64,000 bases of DNA, from assembly GCF_017308975.1 (NCBI RefSeq), contig NZ_JADWPD010000042.1, positions 29,156-93,155 on the forward strand, in the 5' to 3' direction. The position numbers and the translations under genes are program-made. The DNA comes from Amycolatopsis sp. MtRt-6. GTDB lineage: Bacteria > Actinomycetota > Actinomycetes > Mycobacteriales > Pseudonocardiaceae. Of the stretch, positions 24,445 through 33,596 are shown piece by piece. How positions within the stretch are numbered: the stretch's first letter is position 1; each line of letters starts with the position of its first letter. The notes under the pieces are model-generated. The model was not told where the DNA came from, made no database searches, and saw only the letters and a program-made list of their open reading frames with translations.

Positions 24445-25848
24445 TCAGGGAAGTGGCGGCAGCGCCGGCGTGTGCAGCCAGCGGGTGAAGAACGCCCCCA
24501 GCGGCCGCCCGGCCTGCGCCTCCGCCGCGGCCACGAACGCCTCCGTGGTGACCAGCCCGTGCCGGTACTCCGCCGCCCACGACTTCAGCAGTGCGAAGAA
24601 CGCCGGGTCCCCCAGCTCCGCCCGCAGCGCGTGCAGCGTCAACCCGCCGCGCTTGTAGACGCGCTCGTCGAACATCCGGGCCACCCCGGGGTCGGCGATC
24701 CGGACGTCCGCCGGCTTGGCCTTGACGCGGGCGTACCAGCTCGCGGCCAGCGCCGCGGCGGACGGCCCGCCGATCTCCTCGGACCACAGCCACTCCGCGT
24801 ACGTCGCGAAGCCCTCGTTCAGCCAGATGTGGCGCCAGTCCGCCACCGTCAGGCTGTTGCCGAACCACTGGTGGGCCAGCTCGTGCAGCACGAGCCGCTC
24901 GTGGGTGCGGCGGCCGTCGACGTGGTTGGCGCCGAAGATCGCCATCCCCTGGGCCTCGATCGGGTCGTCGAGGTCGTCGTCGGTGATCACGATGACGTAC
25001 TCGGCGAACGGGTACGGGCCGAACAGCCGCTGCAGGAACTCCATCATCCGGCCCTGCCGCCCGAAGTCGCGCTCGAACGCGCGCCGCAGCCGCGGAGGTA
25101 CCGCCGCGTGCTGCGGGACCGTCGGGGTGACCGACTCGACGCCGCCGCGGCCGAAGCCGAGGCTCAGGAGGCGTCCGGCCGCCCCCGCGGGTGATCCCCA
25201 GCCGCGGCCGGTCAGCTCGACGTCGTCGTAGCGGCCGATCTGGACGCTCATCAGGTACGTCGCCGTCGGCTCCGGCCGCTCGAAGACCCAGCGGGTCGTG
25301 CTCGCCGACGTCGAGCGCTCGACCAGGGTTCCGGTGACCGCGACCAGGTACGGCGACGCCGTCGTCACGCTCACCCGGTACGCCGCCTTGTCCGCCGGGT
25401 GGTCGTTGCACGGGAACCACGACGGCGCCCCGACCGGCTGGCTCGCCACCAGCGCGCCGTCGGTCAGCTCGTCCCAGCCGACGTCACCCCAGCGGCTGCC
25501 CACCGGGCGCGGGTTGCCGACGTAGTGGACCTCGACCGTGAACACCGCGCCCGCCGGGATCGGCTTCGCCGGCTTGACGTGCAGCTTCACGCCGCGCTTG
25601 AGGTACTTCGCGGCCTTCCCGTCGACCAGCACCCGGTTGATCCGGAACTCGCCGAAGTCGAGGCTGACGCGGGACAGCGCCTGCGTCGCCTCCGCGGTGA
25701 TCACCGCCGACGCCGAAAGCCGGTTCGGTGCGACCTTGTAGTCGAGGGTCAGGTCGTAGTGCCGGGTCCGGTAGCCGCCGTTGCCGTGCGCGGGCAGGTA
25801 CGGGTCGCCGGAGGTGTCCGCGCCGGGAGCGGGAGCCTTCGAAATCAC
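24445..25848 (-). CDS. M1 family zinc metallopeptidase (aminopeptidase-N-like), cytoplasmic short form
   Basis: 467 residues from a GTG start. The gluzincin motif is HELAHQW at His322/Glu323/His326, with the third ligand Glu345 in NEGFA. The exopeptidase GAMEN motif is altered to AQGMAIFG at 298-306, so free N-terminus recognition may be relaxed. Tyr/Arg transition-state residues are expected around DERVYKRGG. It lacks the long C-terminal helical domain of PepN and has no export signal, matching the short actinobacterial M1 type. It stands alone on the minus strand. Confidence 0.85.
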   Translation of the reverse strand: MISKAPAPGADTSGDPYLPAHGNGGYRTRHYDLTLDYKVAPNRLSASAVITAEATQALSRVSLDFGEFRINRVLVDGKAAKYLKRGVKLHVKPAKPIPAGAVFTVEVHYVGNPRPVGSRWGDVGWDELTDGALVASQPVGAPSWFPCNDHPADKAAYRVSVTTASPYLVAVTGTLVERSTSASTTRWVFERPEPTATYLMSVQIGRYDDVELTGRGWGSPAGAAGRLLSLGFGRGGVESVTPTVPQHAAVPPRLRRAFERDFGRQGRMMEFLQRLFGPYPFAEYVIVITDDDLDDPIEAQGMAIFGANHVDGRRTHERLVLHELAHQWFGNSLTVADWRHIWLNEGFATYAEWLWSEEIGGPSAAALAASWYARVKAKPADVRIADPGVARMFDERVYKRGGLTLHALRAELGDPAFFALLKSWAAEYRHGLVTTEAFVAAAEAQAGRPLGAFFTRWLHTPALPPLP

Positions 25849-25928
25849 CCGTGGCGAACCTTTCGTCGTGCGTGCTGGAACCAGGCTCGCACGAACGGGT
25901 GAGTCCGGCGCGCCTGGCCCTGCTTTCG

Positions 25929-28900
25929 TTACTTACCCGGCCAGGCCGAGATCGGGTTGCCGAGCCAGCGGGTGTCGGCCGGCACCTCGTCGCCGCGGGT
26001 CACCAGCGAACCCGGGCCGACCGTGGTGCGCGCGCCGATGCCCGCGCCCGGCAGCACGATGCCGTGCGGGCCGAGCGTCGCGCCCTCGCCGAGGGTCACC
26101 CGGGACATGCTCATGATCCGGTCGTGGAACAGGTGCGTCTGCACGACGCAGCCGCGGTTGATCGTCGCGCCGTCGCCCAGCGACACCAGGTCCGCCTCCG
26201 GCAGCCAGTACGTCTCCAGCCAGACGCCGCGGCCGATCTTGACGCCCATCGTGCGCAGCCACGCGGTCAGCAGGGGCGTGCCGCCGACCGAGCCGATCAG
26301 CCACGGCACCGCGAGGGCCTCGACGAACGTGTCGGCCAGCTCGTTGCGCCAGACGAAGGAGCTCCACAGCGGGTGGTCGACTTCGCGGAACTTGCCGACC
26401 AGCAGCCACTTCATCGCCGTCGCCGTCAGCGCCGCGACGATCCCGGCGGCCAGCAGCGCGGGTCCGGCCAGCAGCGCGGCGACGCCGAAGCCGAACGCCG
26501 ACGCCGTCCACAGCAGGCCGAAGGCGACCACGACGGTCAGCGCGACGCCGCACATCACCGGGATGATCCGGCACAGCTCGACCAGTGCCCGCGCCGCCTT
26601 GAGGTGCAGCGCCGGGGTGTAGGTGCGGCTCGTGTCGGCCTCGCCGACCGCGCGGCGGACCGGCAGCGGCGGCATGCCGAGGTACGACGAGCCCTTCTTC
26701 GCCTTCAGCGGCGTCGAGGACAGCACGCCGACCAGGCCGCGCTTCGGCACCGAACGGCCGGGCGCGGTCATCCCCGAGTTGCCGAGGAAGGCCTGCTTGC
26801 CGATCCGCGCCGGGGCGACGTGCAGCCAGCCGTGGCCGAGTTCGTAGGTGGCGACCATCGTGTCGTCGGCGAGGAACGCGCCGCTGTCGACCTTGGTCAT
26901 CTTCGGCAGCGCCAGCACCGTCGACGCCTCGACGTTGCGGCCCACCTTCGCGCCGAGCAGCCGCAGCCACACCGGCGTGAACAGGCTGGCGTACAACGGG
27001 AACAGGCCTTCGCGGGCCATGCTCATCAGGCGCTCGGTGGCCCAGACCTGCCAGGCGACGCGGCCGTGCACCGGGTGGTAGCCCTCGACCATGCCGATGC
27101 TCAGCGTCCGGACGCCGACGAGCACGAGCAGCATGTACGCCAGGAAGTACGCGGCCGTCGCGACCGGGACGAAGATCATCGCGCGGGTGAAGGCGTCGAG
27201 CAGCGTCGGGGCGCCGGAAATCGCGTAGCCGAGCACCGCCACACCGGCCAGCGCCGCGATGCCGGGCAGGAAGCCGAGGAGCAGCGAGGTCGCGCCGTAG
27301 ACAGCGGCCCAGAAGTGCGACCGCGGCGGGCGGCTCGACGGCCACTTCAGCGCGTCCCGCTCGTCCTTGCCGACGCGGGTGGCGGGCGAACCGGCCCAGC
27401 GCTGCCCGGCCGGGACGGCGCCGCGGACGGTCGAGCCCGCCGCGATCTCCGCGCCCTTGCCGATGCGGACACCCGGGAACAGCGTGCTGCGCGCGCCGAC
27501 GCGGGCTTCGGCGCCCACGCGGACCTTGCCGATGTGCACGACGTCGCCGTCGACCCAGTGGCCGGACAGGTCGACCTCGGGCTCGATCGCGGCGCCGCGG
27601 CCCAGCTTGAGGAAGCCGGTGACCGGCGGCGGCGAGTGCAGGTCGACGTCCTTGCCGATCCGCGCGCCGAGCGCCTTCGCGTACGTCGTCATCCAGGACG
27701 CGCCGGCGACGCTGTCCGCGCCGCTGAACTCGGCGAGCTTCTCGGCCGTCCACAGGCGCAAGTGGACACTCCCGCCGCGCGGGTACGTGCCGGGGCGGAC
27801 GCCGGACAGCAGCACGCGCGCGCCACCGGCGGCGATCGCGATCCGGCCCGCCGGGCTGAACAGCACCAGCCAGGCCAGGCCGACCCACGCCCAGCTCAGC
27901 GTCGGCGCCCAGGCGAACCCGAGCAGGGCCAGGACGTTCGACAGCGCGGCGGCGAGCGTCGCCCAGCGCAGGCCGACCAGGCCCATCAGCGGGACCATCA
28001 GCAGCGTCTGGACGACACCGGCGCGGCGTTTGGTCGGCGCGATGTCCCGGCGTTCGGTGGCCTGGCCGCTCAGCGCGTCCAGCATCGCGGCGAGTGCGCC
28101 CAGCTTGGGGTGGGCGTAGATGTCGGCGACCGACACCTGCGGGTGCCGGGTGCGGATGCGGGCGACCACCTGCGCGGCGGTCAGGCTGCCGCCGCCGTGG
28201 GTGAAGAAGTCGGCCTTCGGGCTGTCGACCGAGACGCCGAGGATTTCGGCCCAGCCTTCGGCGAGCCACGTCTCGGTCGGGGTCAGCCCGGAAGCCTCCA
28301 CTGTGGACAGCGGCCACGGGAGGGCGTTGCGGTCGACCTTGCCGGACGTCCGCGTCGGCAGGTCGTCGACGACGGCCAGCAGCGGCACCAGCGCGGCGGG
28401 CAGCTGCTCACGCAGGCGGGTCGCGGCCTGGTCGTGGTCGAACTCCGCGTCGCCGGGGACGACGTACCCGACGAGGACCTGGTTGCCGGCCTTGGTGCGG
28501 CGGATCGCGGCGGCCGCGCCCTGCACACCCGGCAGCGCCTGCAGCGCGGCGTCGACCTCGCCCAGCTCGATGCGGCGGCCGCCGAGCTTGACCTGCTCGT
28601 CGAGGCGGCCGAGGAACAGCAGGCCCGCTTCTTCCGCGCGGACCATGTCGCCGGAGCGGTAGGCGCGCTGCCAGCCCAGCGACGGCAGCGGCGCGAACTT
28701 CTCGGCGTCCTTGGCTTCGTCGAGGTAGCGGGCCAGGCCGACACCGCCGATGACGAGCTCGCCGGTCTCGCCCATGGCGACCGGCTTCCCCTCGTCGTTG
28801 ACGACGGCGAGCTGCCAGCCGGCGAGCGGGAGGCCGATGCGGACCGGGCCGTCGCCGGTCAGCTGCGCGGCGCAGGCGACGACGGTGGCCTCGGTCGGGC

Positions 28901-29813
28901 CGTAGGTGTTCCAGACTTCGCGGCCTTCGACGGCGACGCGCTCGGCCAGCTCCGGCGGGCAGGCCTCGCCGCCGAAGATGAGCAGGCGGACGTCTTCGAG
29001 CGCGTCGGCGGGCCACAGCGCGGCCAGCGTCGGCACGGTGGACACGACGGTGATGCGCTGCGCGACCAGCCACGGGCCGAGGTCGACGCCGGTGCGGACC
29101 AGCGCGCGGGGCGCCGGGACCAGGCAGGCGCCGTGGCGCCAGGCCAGCCACATCTCTTCGCAGGAGGCGTCGAAGGCGACGCTCAGGCCGGCCAGGACGC
29201 GGTCGCCGGGACCGATCGGCTCGTCGGTGAGGAAGAGCTCGGCCTCGGCGTCGACGAAGGCGGCGGCACTCGCGTGGGTGACCGCGACACCCTTGGGCTT
29301 GCCGGTGGAACCGGAGGTGAAGATGATCCACGCGTCGTCGGCCGGGCTGGGGACGCCGTCACGGCCGCCGGGCGTCGAGTGGACCTCGATCTTGCCGTCG
29401 GTGGCGACGGCGGCGACCTGCGCCTCCTCGAAGACCAGCTCGGCGCGCTCGTCGGGGTCGTCGGCGTCGACCGGCACGTAGGCGGCGCCGACGGACAGGG
29501 TGGCGAGGATGGCGATGTACAGCTCGGCGGTGCCGGAGGAGATCCGGATGCCGACGCGGTCGCCGAGGCCCACGCCGTAGCTCTTGAGGCGGCGGCCGTA
29601 ACCGTCGATCTCGTCGAGGAGCCGCCGGTAGGTCAGGGTGGTGGTGCCGTCGTCGATCGCGGCCGCGTTGGGGTGCCGTTCGGCGGTGGCGGCCAGGACG
29701 TCGAGGAGGGTGCGCTCGCCGGCCGCGAGACCGGACCAGAACAGGGCGCGGTCGGCGACCGGCGCGAGCGTGACCTCGGGGGTGGATCCGGTGGGTTCGA
29801 TCGTGACGGTCAT
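25929..29813 (-). CDS. Pls/PosA-type single-module NRPS: adenylation-carrier-membrane-left-handed beta-helix
   Basis: 1294 residues; ATG 29813 has GAGGTGA upstream. The adenylation domain (1-500) has IIFTSGSTGKPKGV at 163-176, FDASCEE at 214-220, NTYGPTEAT at 302-310, YRSGDM, GRLDEQVKLGGRRIELGEV and the catalytic Lys492 in TSGK. The carrier Ser543 lies in HGGGSLTAA. From about 600 there are paired membrane helices alternating with hexapeptide-repeat left-handed beta-helix segments. This is the layout of epsilon-poly-lysine synthetase-like proteins, which carry no condensation or thioesterase domain. Reading the substrate pocket by eye gives DAESIGTVVK, close to published lysine codes. It probably links a basic amino acid into a homopolymer or onto an acceptor at the membrane. 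Confidence 0.8.
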   Translation of the reverse strand: MTVTIEPTGSTPEVTLAPVADRALFWSGLAAGERTLLDVLAATAERHPNAAAIDDGTTTLTYRRLLDEIDGYGRRLKSYGVGLGDRVGIRISSGTAELYIAILATLSVGAAYVPVDADDPDERAELVFEEAQVAAVATDGKIEVHSTPGGRDGVPSPADDAWIIFTSGSTGKPKGVAVTHASAAAFVDAEAELFLTDEPIGPGDRVLAGLSVAFDASCEEMWLAWRHGACLVPAPRALVRTGVDLGPWLVAQRITVVSTVPTLAALWPADALEDVRLLIFGGEACPPELAERVAVEGREVWNTYGPTEATVVACAAQLTGDGPVRIGLPLAGWQLAVVNDEGKPVAMGETGELVIGGVGLARYLDEAKDAEKFAPLPSLGWQRAYRSGDMVRAEEAGLLFLGRLDEQVKLGGRRIELGEVDAALQALPGVQGAAAAIRRTKAGNQVLVGYVVPGDAEFDHDQAATRLREQLPAALVPLLAVVDDLPTRTSGKVDRNALPWPLSTVEASGLTPTETWLAEGWAEILGVSVDSPKADFFTHGGGSLTAAQVVARIRTRHPQVSVADIYAHPKLGALAAMLDALSGQATERRDIAPTKRRAGVVQTLLMVPLMGLVGLRWATLAAALSNVLALLGFAWAPTLSWAWVGLAWLVLFSPAGRIAIAAGGARVLLSGVRPGTYPRGGSVHLRLWTAEKLAEFSGADSVAGASWMTTYAKALGARIGKDVDLHSPPPVTGFLKLGRGAAIEPEVDLSGHWVDGDVVHIGKVRVGAEARVGARSTLFPGVRIGKGAEIAAGSTVRGAVPAGQRWAGSPATRVGKDERDALKWPSSRPPRSHFWAAVYGATSLLLGFLPGIAALAGVAVLGYAISGAPTLLDAFTRAMIFVPVATAAYFLAYMLLVLVGVRTLSIGMVEGYHPVHGRVAWQVWATERLMSMAREGLFPLYASLFTPVWLRLLGAKVGRNVEASTVLALPKMTKVDSGAFLADDTMVATYELGHGWLHVAPARIGKQAFLGNSGMTAPGRSVPKRGLVGVLSSTPLKAKKGSSYLGMPPLPVRRAVGEADTSRTYTPALHLKAARALVELCRIIPVMCGVALTVVVAFGLLWTASAFGFGVAALLAGPALLAAGIVAALTATAMKWLLVGKFREVDHPLWSSFVWRNELADTFVEALAVPWLIGSVGGTPLLTAWLRTMGVKIGRGVWLETYWLPEADLVSLGDGATINRGCVVQTHLFHDRIMSMSRVTLGEGATLGPHGIVLPGAGIGARTTVGPGSLVTRGDEVPADTRWLGNPISAWPGK

Positions 29814-29891
29814 CGGCCGCTCACCTCGACCGTGCCGCGGACGTGCCGGGACGAACCATGGGCGCGCAAGCCCACCACTCACCTTTCGGGA

Positions 29892-29922
29892 GCCTCAACC
29901 GGGCTTGCTCTCCGGTTGAGGC
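29892..29922 (-). terminator. Hairpin between der and the Pls-type gene (terminator or leader stem)
   Basis: GCCTCAACCGG (29892-29902) and CCGGTTGAGGC (29912-29922) form an 11-base perfect stem with a 9-base loop. It is 90 bases past the der stop and 79 bases before the Pls-type start. It could end the cmk-plsC-der operon or be an attenuator in the next leader. Confidence 0.5.
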
Positions 29923-30011
29923 GCCCGCAACGACCTTCCACCATACCCGCGGATCACCGAAAGATATCCACAGGGTCACGCTCGCGTGTCGGACCTCACG
30001 CCCGGTGACGC

Positions 30012-31472
30012 CTACCGCTTGCGCGCGGCCTTTCCGCCGACCTTCGGCTTCGCCTTCTTTTCGCGAACCCGGACGTTCACCCGGACGGGGCTGCCGGTGA
30101 AGCCGAACTGCTCGCGGAACTTGCGCTCGATGAACCGGCGGTAGCCCGCCTCGAGGAAGCCGGTCGTGAACAGCACCAGCGTCGGCGGGCGGATGCCGGC
30201 CTGGGTCGCGAACAGCACCTTCGGCTGCTTGCCCGAGCGGACCGGCGGCGGCGTCGCGGCGATCAGGTCGGACAGCCACGCGTTGAGCTGGCCGGTCGGT
30301 ACCCGCTGGTCCCACGACTTCAGCGCGGTCCGCAGCGCCGGTGCCAGCTTGCGCACCGAACGGCCGGTCAGCGCCGAGATGTTGACCTTCTCCGCCCACG
30401 GCACGCGGACGAGGCCGCGGTCGAGCTCGCGGACCATCGCGTGCCGGCGGTCCTCGTCGACCAGGTCCCACTTGTTGAACGCCAGCACGCAGGCGCGGCC
30501 GGCCTCGACGACCATGGTCAGCACCCGCAGGTCCTGTTCGGACATCGGCTCGGCCGCGTCCAGCAGCACGATCGCGACCTCGGCCGCGTCGATGGCGGTC
30601 TTGGTGCGCAGCGACGCGTAGTACTCGGCGCCCGCCGCGAAGTTGACGCGCTTGCGCAGGCCCGCCGTGTCCACGAACCGCCAGGTCTCGCCGTCCAGCT
30701 CGACCAGCGAGTCGACCGGGTCGACTGTGGTGCCCGCGACCGAGTCGACGACCGAGCGCTCCTCGCCGGACAGCTTGTTGAGCAGGCTCGACTTGCCGAC
30801 GTTCGGCTTGCCGACCAGCGCGACGCGCCGCGGCCCCGACGTCGCGCCGCCGCCCTCGCGCGGCGCCTCGGGCAGGGCCTTGAGGATGGCGTCGAGCAGG
30901 TCGCCGGAGCTGCGGCCGTGCAGCGCGCTGACCGGGTGCGGCTCGCCGAGGCCGAGCGACCACAGCGACGCGGTGTCCGCGAGCAGCCGGTCGTCGTCGA
31001 CCTTGTTCGCGGCCAGCAGGACCGGCTTCTTCGAGCGGCGCAGGACCTTGGAGACGGCCTCGTCGGTCGCGGTCGCGCCGACCGTGGCGTCGATGACCAG
31101 CAGGATGGCGTCCGCGGTCTGCATGGCCAGCTCGGCCTGGGCGGCGACGGAGGCCTGCAGCCCGGTCGCGTCCGGCTCCCAGCCGCCGGTGTCGACCAGG
31201 GTGAACCGGCGCCCGCCCCAGTAGGCGTCGTAGGCGACGCGGTCGCGGGTCACGCCGGGGACGTCCTGCACGACGGCTTCGCGCCGGCCGAGGATGCGGT
31301 TGACCAGCGTCGACTTGCCCACGTTGGGCCGGCCGACGACGGCGAGCACCGGTTGCCCGAGCGCGGCCTCCTCGGCCGCTTCCGCCGCCTCGATCTGCGC
31401 GTCGAGCGCGGCGAATTCGGTCTCGTCGGACCAGGTGCCGTCGACTTCGCCGACGCTTTCGTACTCTTCCAT
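30012..31472 (-). CDS. der: Ribosome assembly GTPase Der (EngA)
   Basis: 486 residues. Essential double GTPase for 50S subunit maturation. Two G domains are seen, each with GRPNVGKST/GKPNVGKSS (G1), then DTGGW/DTAGL (G3) and NKVD/NKWD (G4). The C-terminal KH-like domain is basic and ends in lysine/arginine (KAKPKVGGKAARKR). An acidic N-terminal tail of about 38 residues precedes the first G domain, as in other actinobacteria. It is last of the cmk-plsC-der operon. Confidence 0.95.
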   Translation of the reverse strand: MEEYESVGEVDGTWSDETEFAALDAQIEAAEAAEEAALGQPVLAVVGRPNVGKSTLVNRILGRREAVVQDVPGVTRDRVAYDAYWGGRRFTLVDTGGWEPDATGLQASVAAQAELAMQTADAILLVIDATVGATATDEAVSKVLRRSKKPVLLAANKVDDDRLLADTASLWSLGLGEPHPVSALHGRSSGDLLDAILKALPEAPREGGGATSGPRRVALVGKPNVGKSSLLNKLSGEERSVVDSVAGTTVDPVDSLVELDGETWRFVDTAGLRKRVNFAAGAEYYASLRTKTAIDAAEVAIVLLDAAEPMSEQDLRVLTMVVEAGRACVLAFNKWDLVDEDRRHAMVRELDRGLVRVPWAEKVNISALTGRSVRKLAPALRTALKSWDQRVPTGQLNAWLSDLIAATPPPVRSGKQPKVLFATQAGIRPPTLVLFTTGFLEAGYRRFIERKFREQFGFTGSPVRVNVRVREKKAKPKVGGKAARKR

Positions 31473-31488
31473 TGGAACCTGATTTCCC

Positions 31489-32148
31489 TTATACCGCGCC
31501 GAATCCGTGTTCGGCGCGCCAGTCGTCCAAAGTCTTCACGAGCGCCGCGAGCTCACCGCGCAGCTCTTCGGTGCCCTGGTCGAGCCCGGTCTTCCCGGGA
31601 CCGACCTTCGGCGTGAACGGCTCGCCCACGAGGATGTCCACCCGCGGCCGGAACCGTCGCTTGCCGTCGGCCGGCTTGAGCGTGCCCCGCGTCGCGACCG
31701 GGAGCACGGTCGCGCCGGAGGCCCGGACCAGCCAGGCCGCGCCGCGTTCGGCCGCGCCGACGTCCCCGGTACCGCGGGTGCCTTCGGGGAAGATCCCGAC
31801 GACACCGCCGTCTTTCAGGACGCCGACCGCGGTCAGCAGCGGCTTGCGGTCGATCTCGCCGCGCTTGAGCGGGATCTGCCCGATCGCCAGCATGAACTTG
31901 CCGACGATCCCGCCGAACATCTCGGCCTTGACCAGGAACGCCGAACGCCGCGGAAGCATTCCGAAGATCAGCTGCGGCTCGATCATGGAACTGTGGTTGG
32001 CGATCACGAGCAGCGGCCCGGTGGCGGGGACGCGCTCGCGGCCGTGCACCCGGATGCGGAACGCCGAGCGCAGATAGTACCGGGCGAAGACCCGCCCGGC
32101 GTCGTGGAGCCTGCCGACGGATCCCTGCGGGAGTCCGTCAGCGGTCAT
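31489..32148 (-). CDS. 1-acyl-glycerol-3-phosphate acyltransferase family protein
   Basis: 219 residues. ATG 32148 overlaps the cmk stop by four bases (ATGA). The PlsC motif I is NHSSMIEP, so the usual H-x4-D is H-x4-E. Motif III, FPEGTRGTG, is standard, as is motif II (KAEMFGG...GQIPLKRG). It may transfer acyl groups to lysophosphatidate or another lipid acceptor at the membrane. The acidic Glu in place of Asp might keep the charge relay working. Its place between cmk and der is common in actinobacteria. Confidence 0.85.
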   Translation of the reverse strand: MTADGLPQGSVGRLHDAGRVFARYYLRSAFRIRVHGRERVPATGPLLVIANHSSMIEPQLIFGMLPRRSAFLVKAEMFGGIVGKFMLAIGQIPLKRGEIDRKPLLTAVGVLKDGGVVGIFPEGTRGTGDVGAAERGAAWLVRASGATVLPVATRGTLKPADGKRRFRPRVDILVGEPFTPKVGPGKTGLDQGTEELRGELAALVKTLDDWRAEHGFGAV

Positions 32149-32876
32149 CGCGCTACCTCGGCGTTGCACCCCGCCAGCAGGCCGCGGTGGCTGGCCAGCT
32201 CGCTGAGGGCGACGATCACCTGGTCGATCGACAGCTCGGAGGTGTCGACGGGCACGGCGTCGTCGGCCGCGCGCAGCGGCGAAGCGGCCCGGGTCGAGTC
32301 GAGGTGGTCGCGGCGCTCGACCGAAGCCAGCGCGTCGGCGACCGACGACTGCCGCCCGGCCGCGGTGTCCTGGGTGCTGCGGCGCGACGCGCGGACGTCG
32401 GCCGACGCGGTCAGGAAGACCTTCAGCGGCGAGTCCGGCGCGACGACGGTGCCGATGTCCCGGCCCTCGACGACGATCCCGCCGCGGTGGGAGACGACGT
32501 CGTCGATGATCTGCCGCTGCCGCGCGACCAGCAGCTCGCGCACGTGCGGCACGGCCGAGACGGGCGAAACCGCCTTGGTGACCTCGGGCCCGCGGATGTC
32601 GGCGGCGACGTCTTCGCCGGCCAGCCGGATCTCGGGCCGCTCAGGGCTGGTGCCGATGGTGAACTCGGCCCGGTCGGCGACCGCGGCGACGGCGCCGGCA
32701 TCGGCCGGGTCGACGCCGGCGCGCAGCACGGCGAGGGTGACCATCCGGTACATGGCACCGGTGTCGAGGTAGCCGGCGCCGAGGCGCTGGGCGAGCTTGC
32801 GGGCGACGGTGGTCTTCCCGGTCCCCGACGGGCCGTCCAGCGCGACCACACCTCGTAGGGCTCCCGTCACCGGCAC
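32145..32876 (-). CDS. cmk: Cytidylate kinase
   Basis: 243 residues from GTG 32874-32876. Phosphorylates CMP/dCMP. The P-loop is ALDGPSGTGKTTVA, followed by YLDTGAMYRMVT (nucleotide binding). VVEGRDIGTVVAPD and the lid LTASADVRASRR are typical of the short bacterial type. First gene of the cmk-plsC-der operon; upstream the conserved partner rluB is 5 kb away because an accessory block intervenes. Confidence 0.95.
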   Translation of the reverse strand: MPVTGALRGVVALDGPSGTGKTTVARKLAQRLGAGYLDTGAMYRMVTLAVLRAGVDPADAGAVAAVADRAEFTIGTSPERPEIRLAGEDVAADIRGPEVTKAVSPVSAVPHVRELLVARQRQIIDDVVSHRGGIVVEGRDIGTVVAPDSPLKVFLTASADVRASRRSTQDTAAGRQSSVADALASVERRDHLDSTRAASPLRAADDAVPVDTSELSIDQVIVALSELASHRGLLAGCNAEVAR

Positions 32877-32939
32877 TCTCCTCGCGTTCTCGTCTCGTCC
32901 TGGCCGGTCTCCATTCTGCCGGTCGGGGTACGGAGGAGA

Positions 32940-33506
32940 TCAGTCGCCCCGCGCGCCGAAGCGCGCCACCACGAGCGCGAGGCGCTCGTCACGGTGCTCC
33001 GGCGACAGCCGATGGCCCCGGTCCAGCGTCACCAGCCCGTGCAACGTGCTCCAGAACACCTCGGTCAACGCGCCCGCGTCCTGCTCCCCCGCCGCCGGCT
33101 CGACGACCGCGAGGAGCTCCGCGAAGCACGCCTTCATCACCTCCGGGGTGTCGTCCTCGGCGAACCGCAGTTCCGAGGCGTGCGTGAACATCGCGTCGTA
33201 GAGGCCCGGTTTCGCCGCGGCGAAGGCCACATACGCCGCCGCCACCCCGCCGAGGCCGCCGGGGCGGGCCGCCACCAGCGTCGCCGCCAGTTCGGCGAAG
33301 CCCTCCAGCGCGGCCGCCGCCATGATCGCGTCCTTGCCGTCGGGGAAGTGGCTGTACAGCACCGGCTGGCTGTACTCGATCAGCGCGGCCAGCCGCCGGG
33401 TGGTGACCGCGTCCCAGCCTTCCGCCTCGGCGAGCTCCCGGGCCGCGGTGACGATCCGCCGCGCTCGCTCGGTCCGGTCGCGCACACGCCGTTGTCGCTG
33501 GGTCAT
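32940..33506 (-). CDS. TetR family regulator controlling the DUF4267 gene
   Basis: 188 residues. The HTH (RIVTAARELAEAEGWDAVTTRRLAALIEYSQPVLYSHF region) has a standard recognition helix. The C-terminal domain contains VFWSTLHGLVTL, the TetR C13/WHG-like helix. It is divergent from the membrane protein gene at 33597, and the 90 bases between hold four near-identical 13-base palindromes beginning 9 bases from its own start. Autoregulation and control of the neighbour are therefore likely. Confidence 0.85.
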   Translation of the reverse strand: MTQRQRRVRDRTERARRIVTAARELAEAEGWDAVTTRRLAALIEYSQPVLYSHFPDGKDAIMAAAALEGFAELAATLVAARPGGLGGVAAAYVAFAAAKPGLYDAMFTHASELRFAEDDTPEVMKACFAELLAVVEPAAGEQDAGALTEVFWSTLHGLVTLDRGHRLSPEHRDERLALVVARFGARGD

Positions 33507-33515
33507 GGTCGGATG

Positions 33516-33578
33516 CTAGCACTGCTAGACAAACTAGCGGTGCTAAGTTAGCGTTGCTAGCAATCCTAGCGATGCTAG
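33516..33578. promoter_or_regulatory. Array of four 13-base palindromic operators
   Basis: Units of form YTAGC-N3-GCTAR lie at 33516-33528 (CTAGCACTGCTAG), 33534-33546, 33548-33560 and 33566-33578. Centre spacings are 18, 14 and 18 bases, so the four units form two symmetrical pairs. They fill almost the whole space between the TetR and DUF4267 starts. Confidence 0.7.
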
Positions 33579-33596
33579 AAAACTGGAGGGAACACC

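Noticed and set aside
25929..29813. A full nonribosomal peptide biosynthetic cluster
   Set aside because: There is no condensation, thioesterase, tailoring, MbtH or export gene nearby; only the single Pls-type protein.
25728..30008. A 1426-codon plus-strand open frame
   Set aside because: It is the antisense of the Pls-type gene and is Arg/Asp/Gln-rich noise with no domain.
33516..33578. Possible CRISPR or attachment-site repeats
   Set aside because: Short palindromes with 1-5 base gaps centred between divergent TetR and target genes are better explained as operators.
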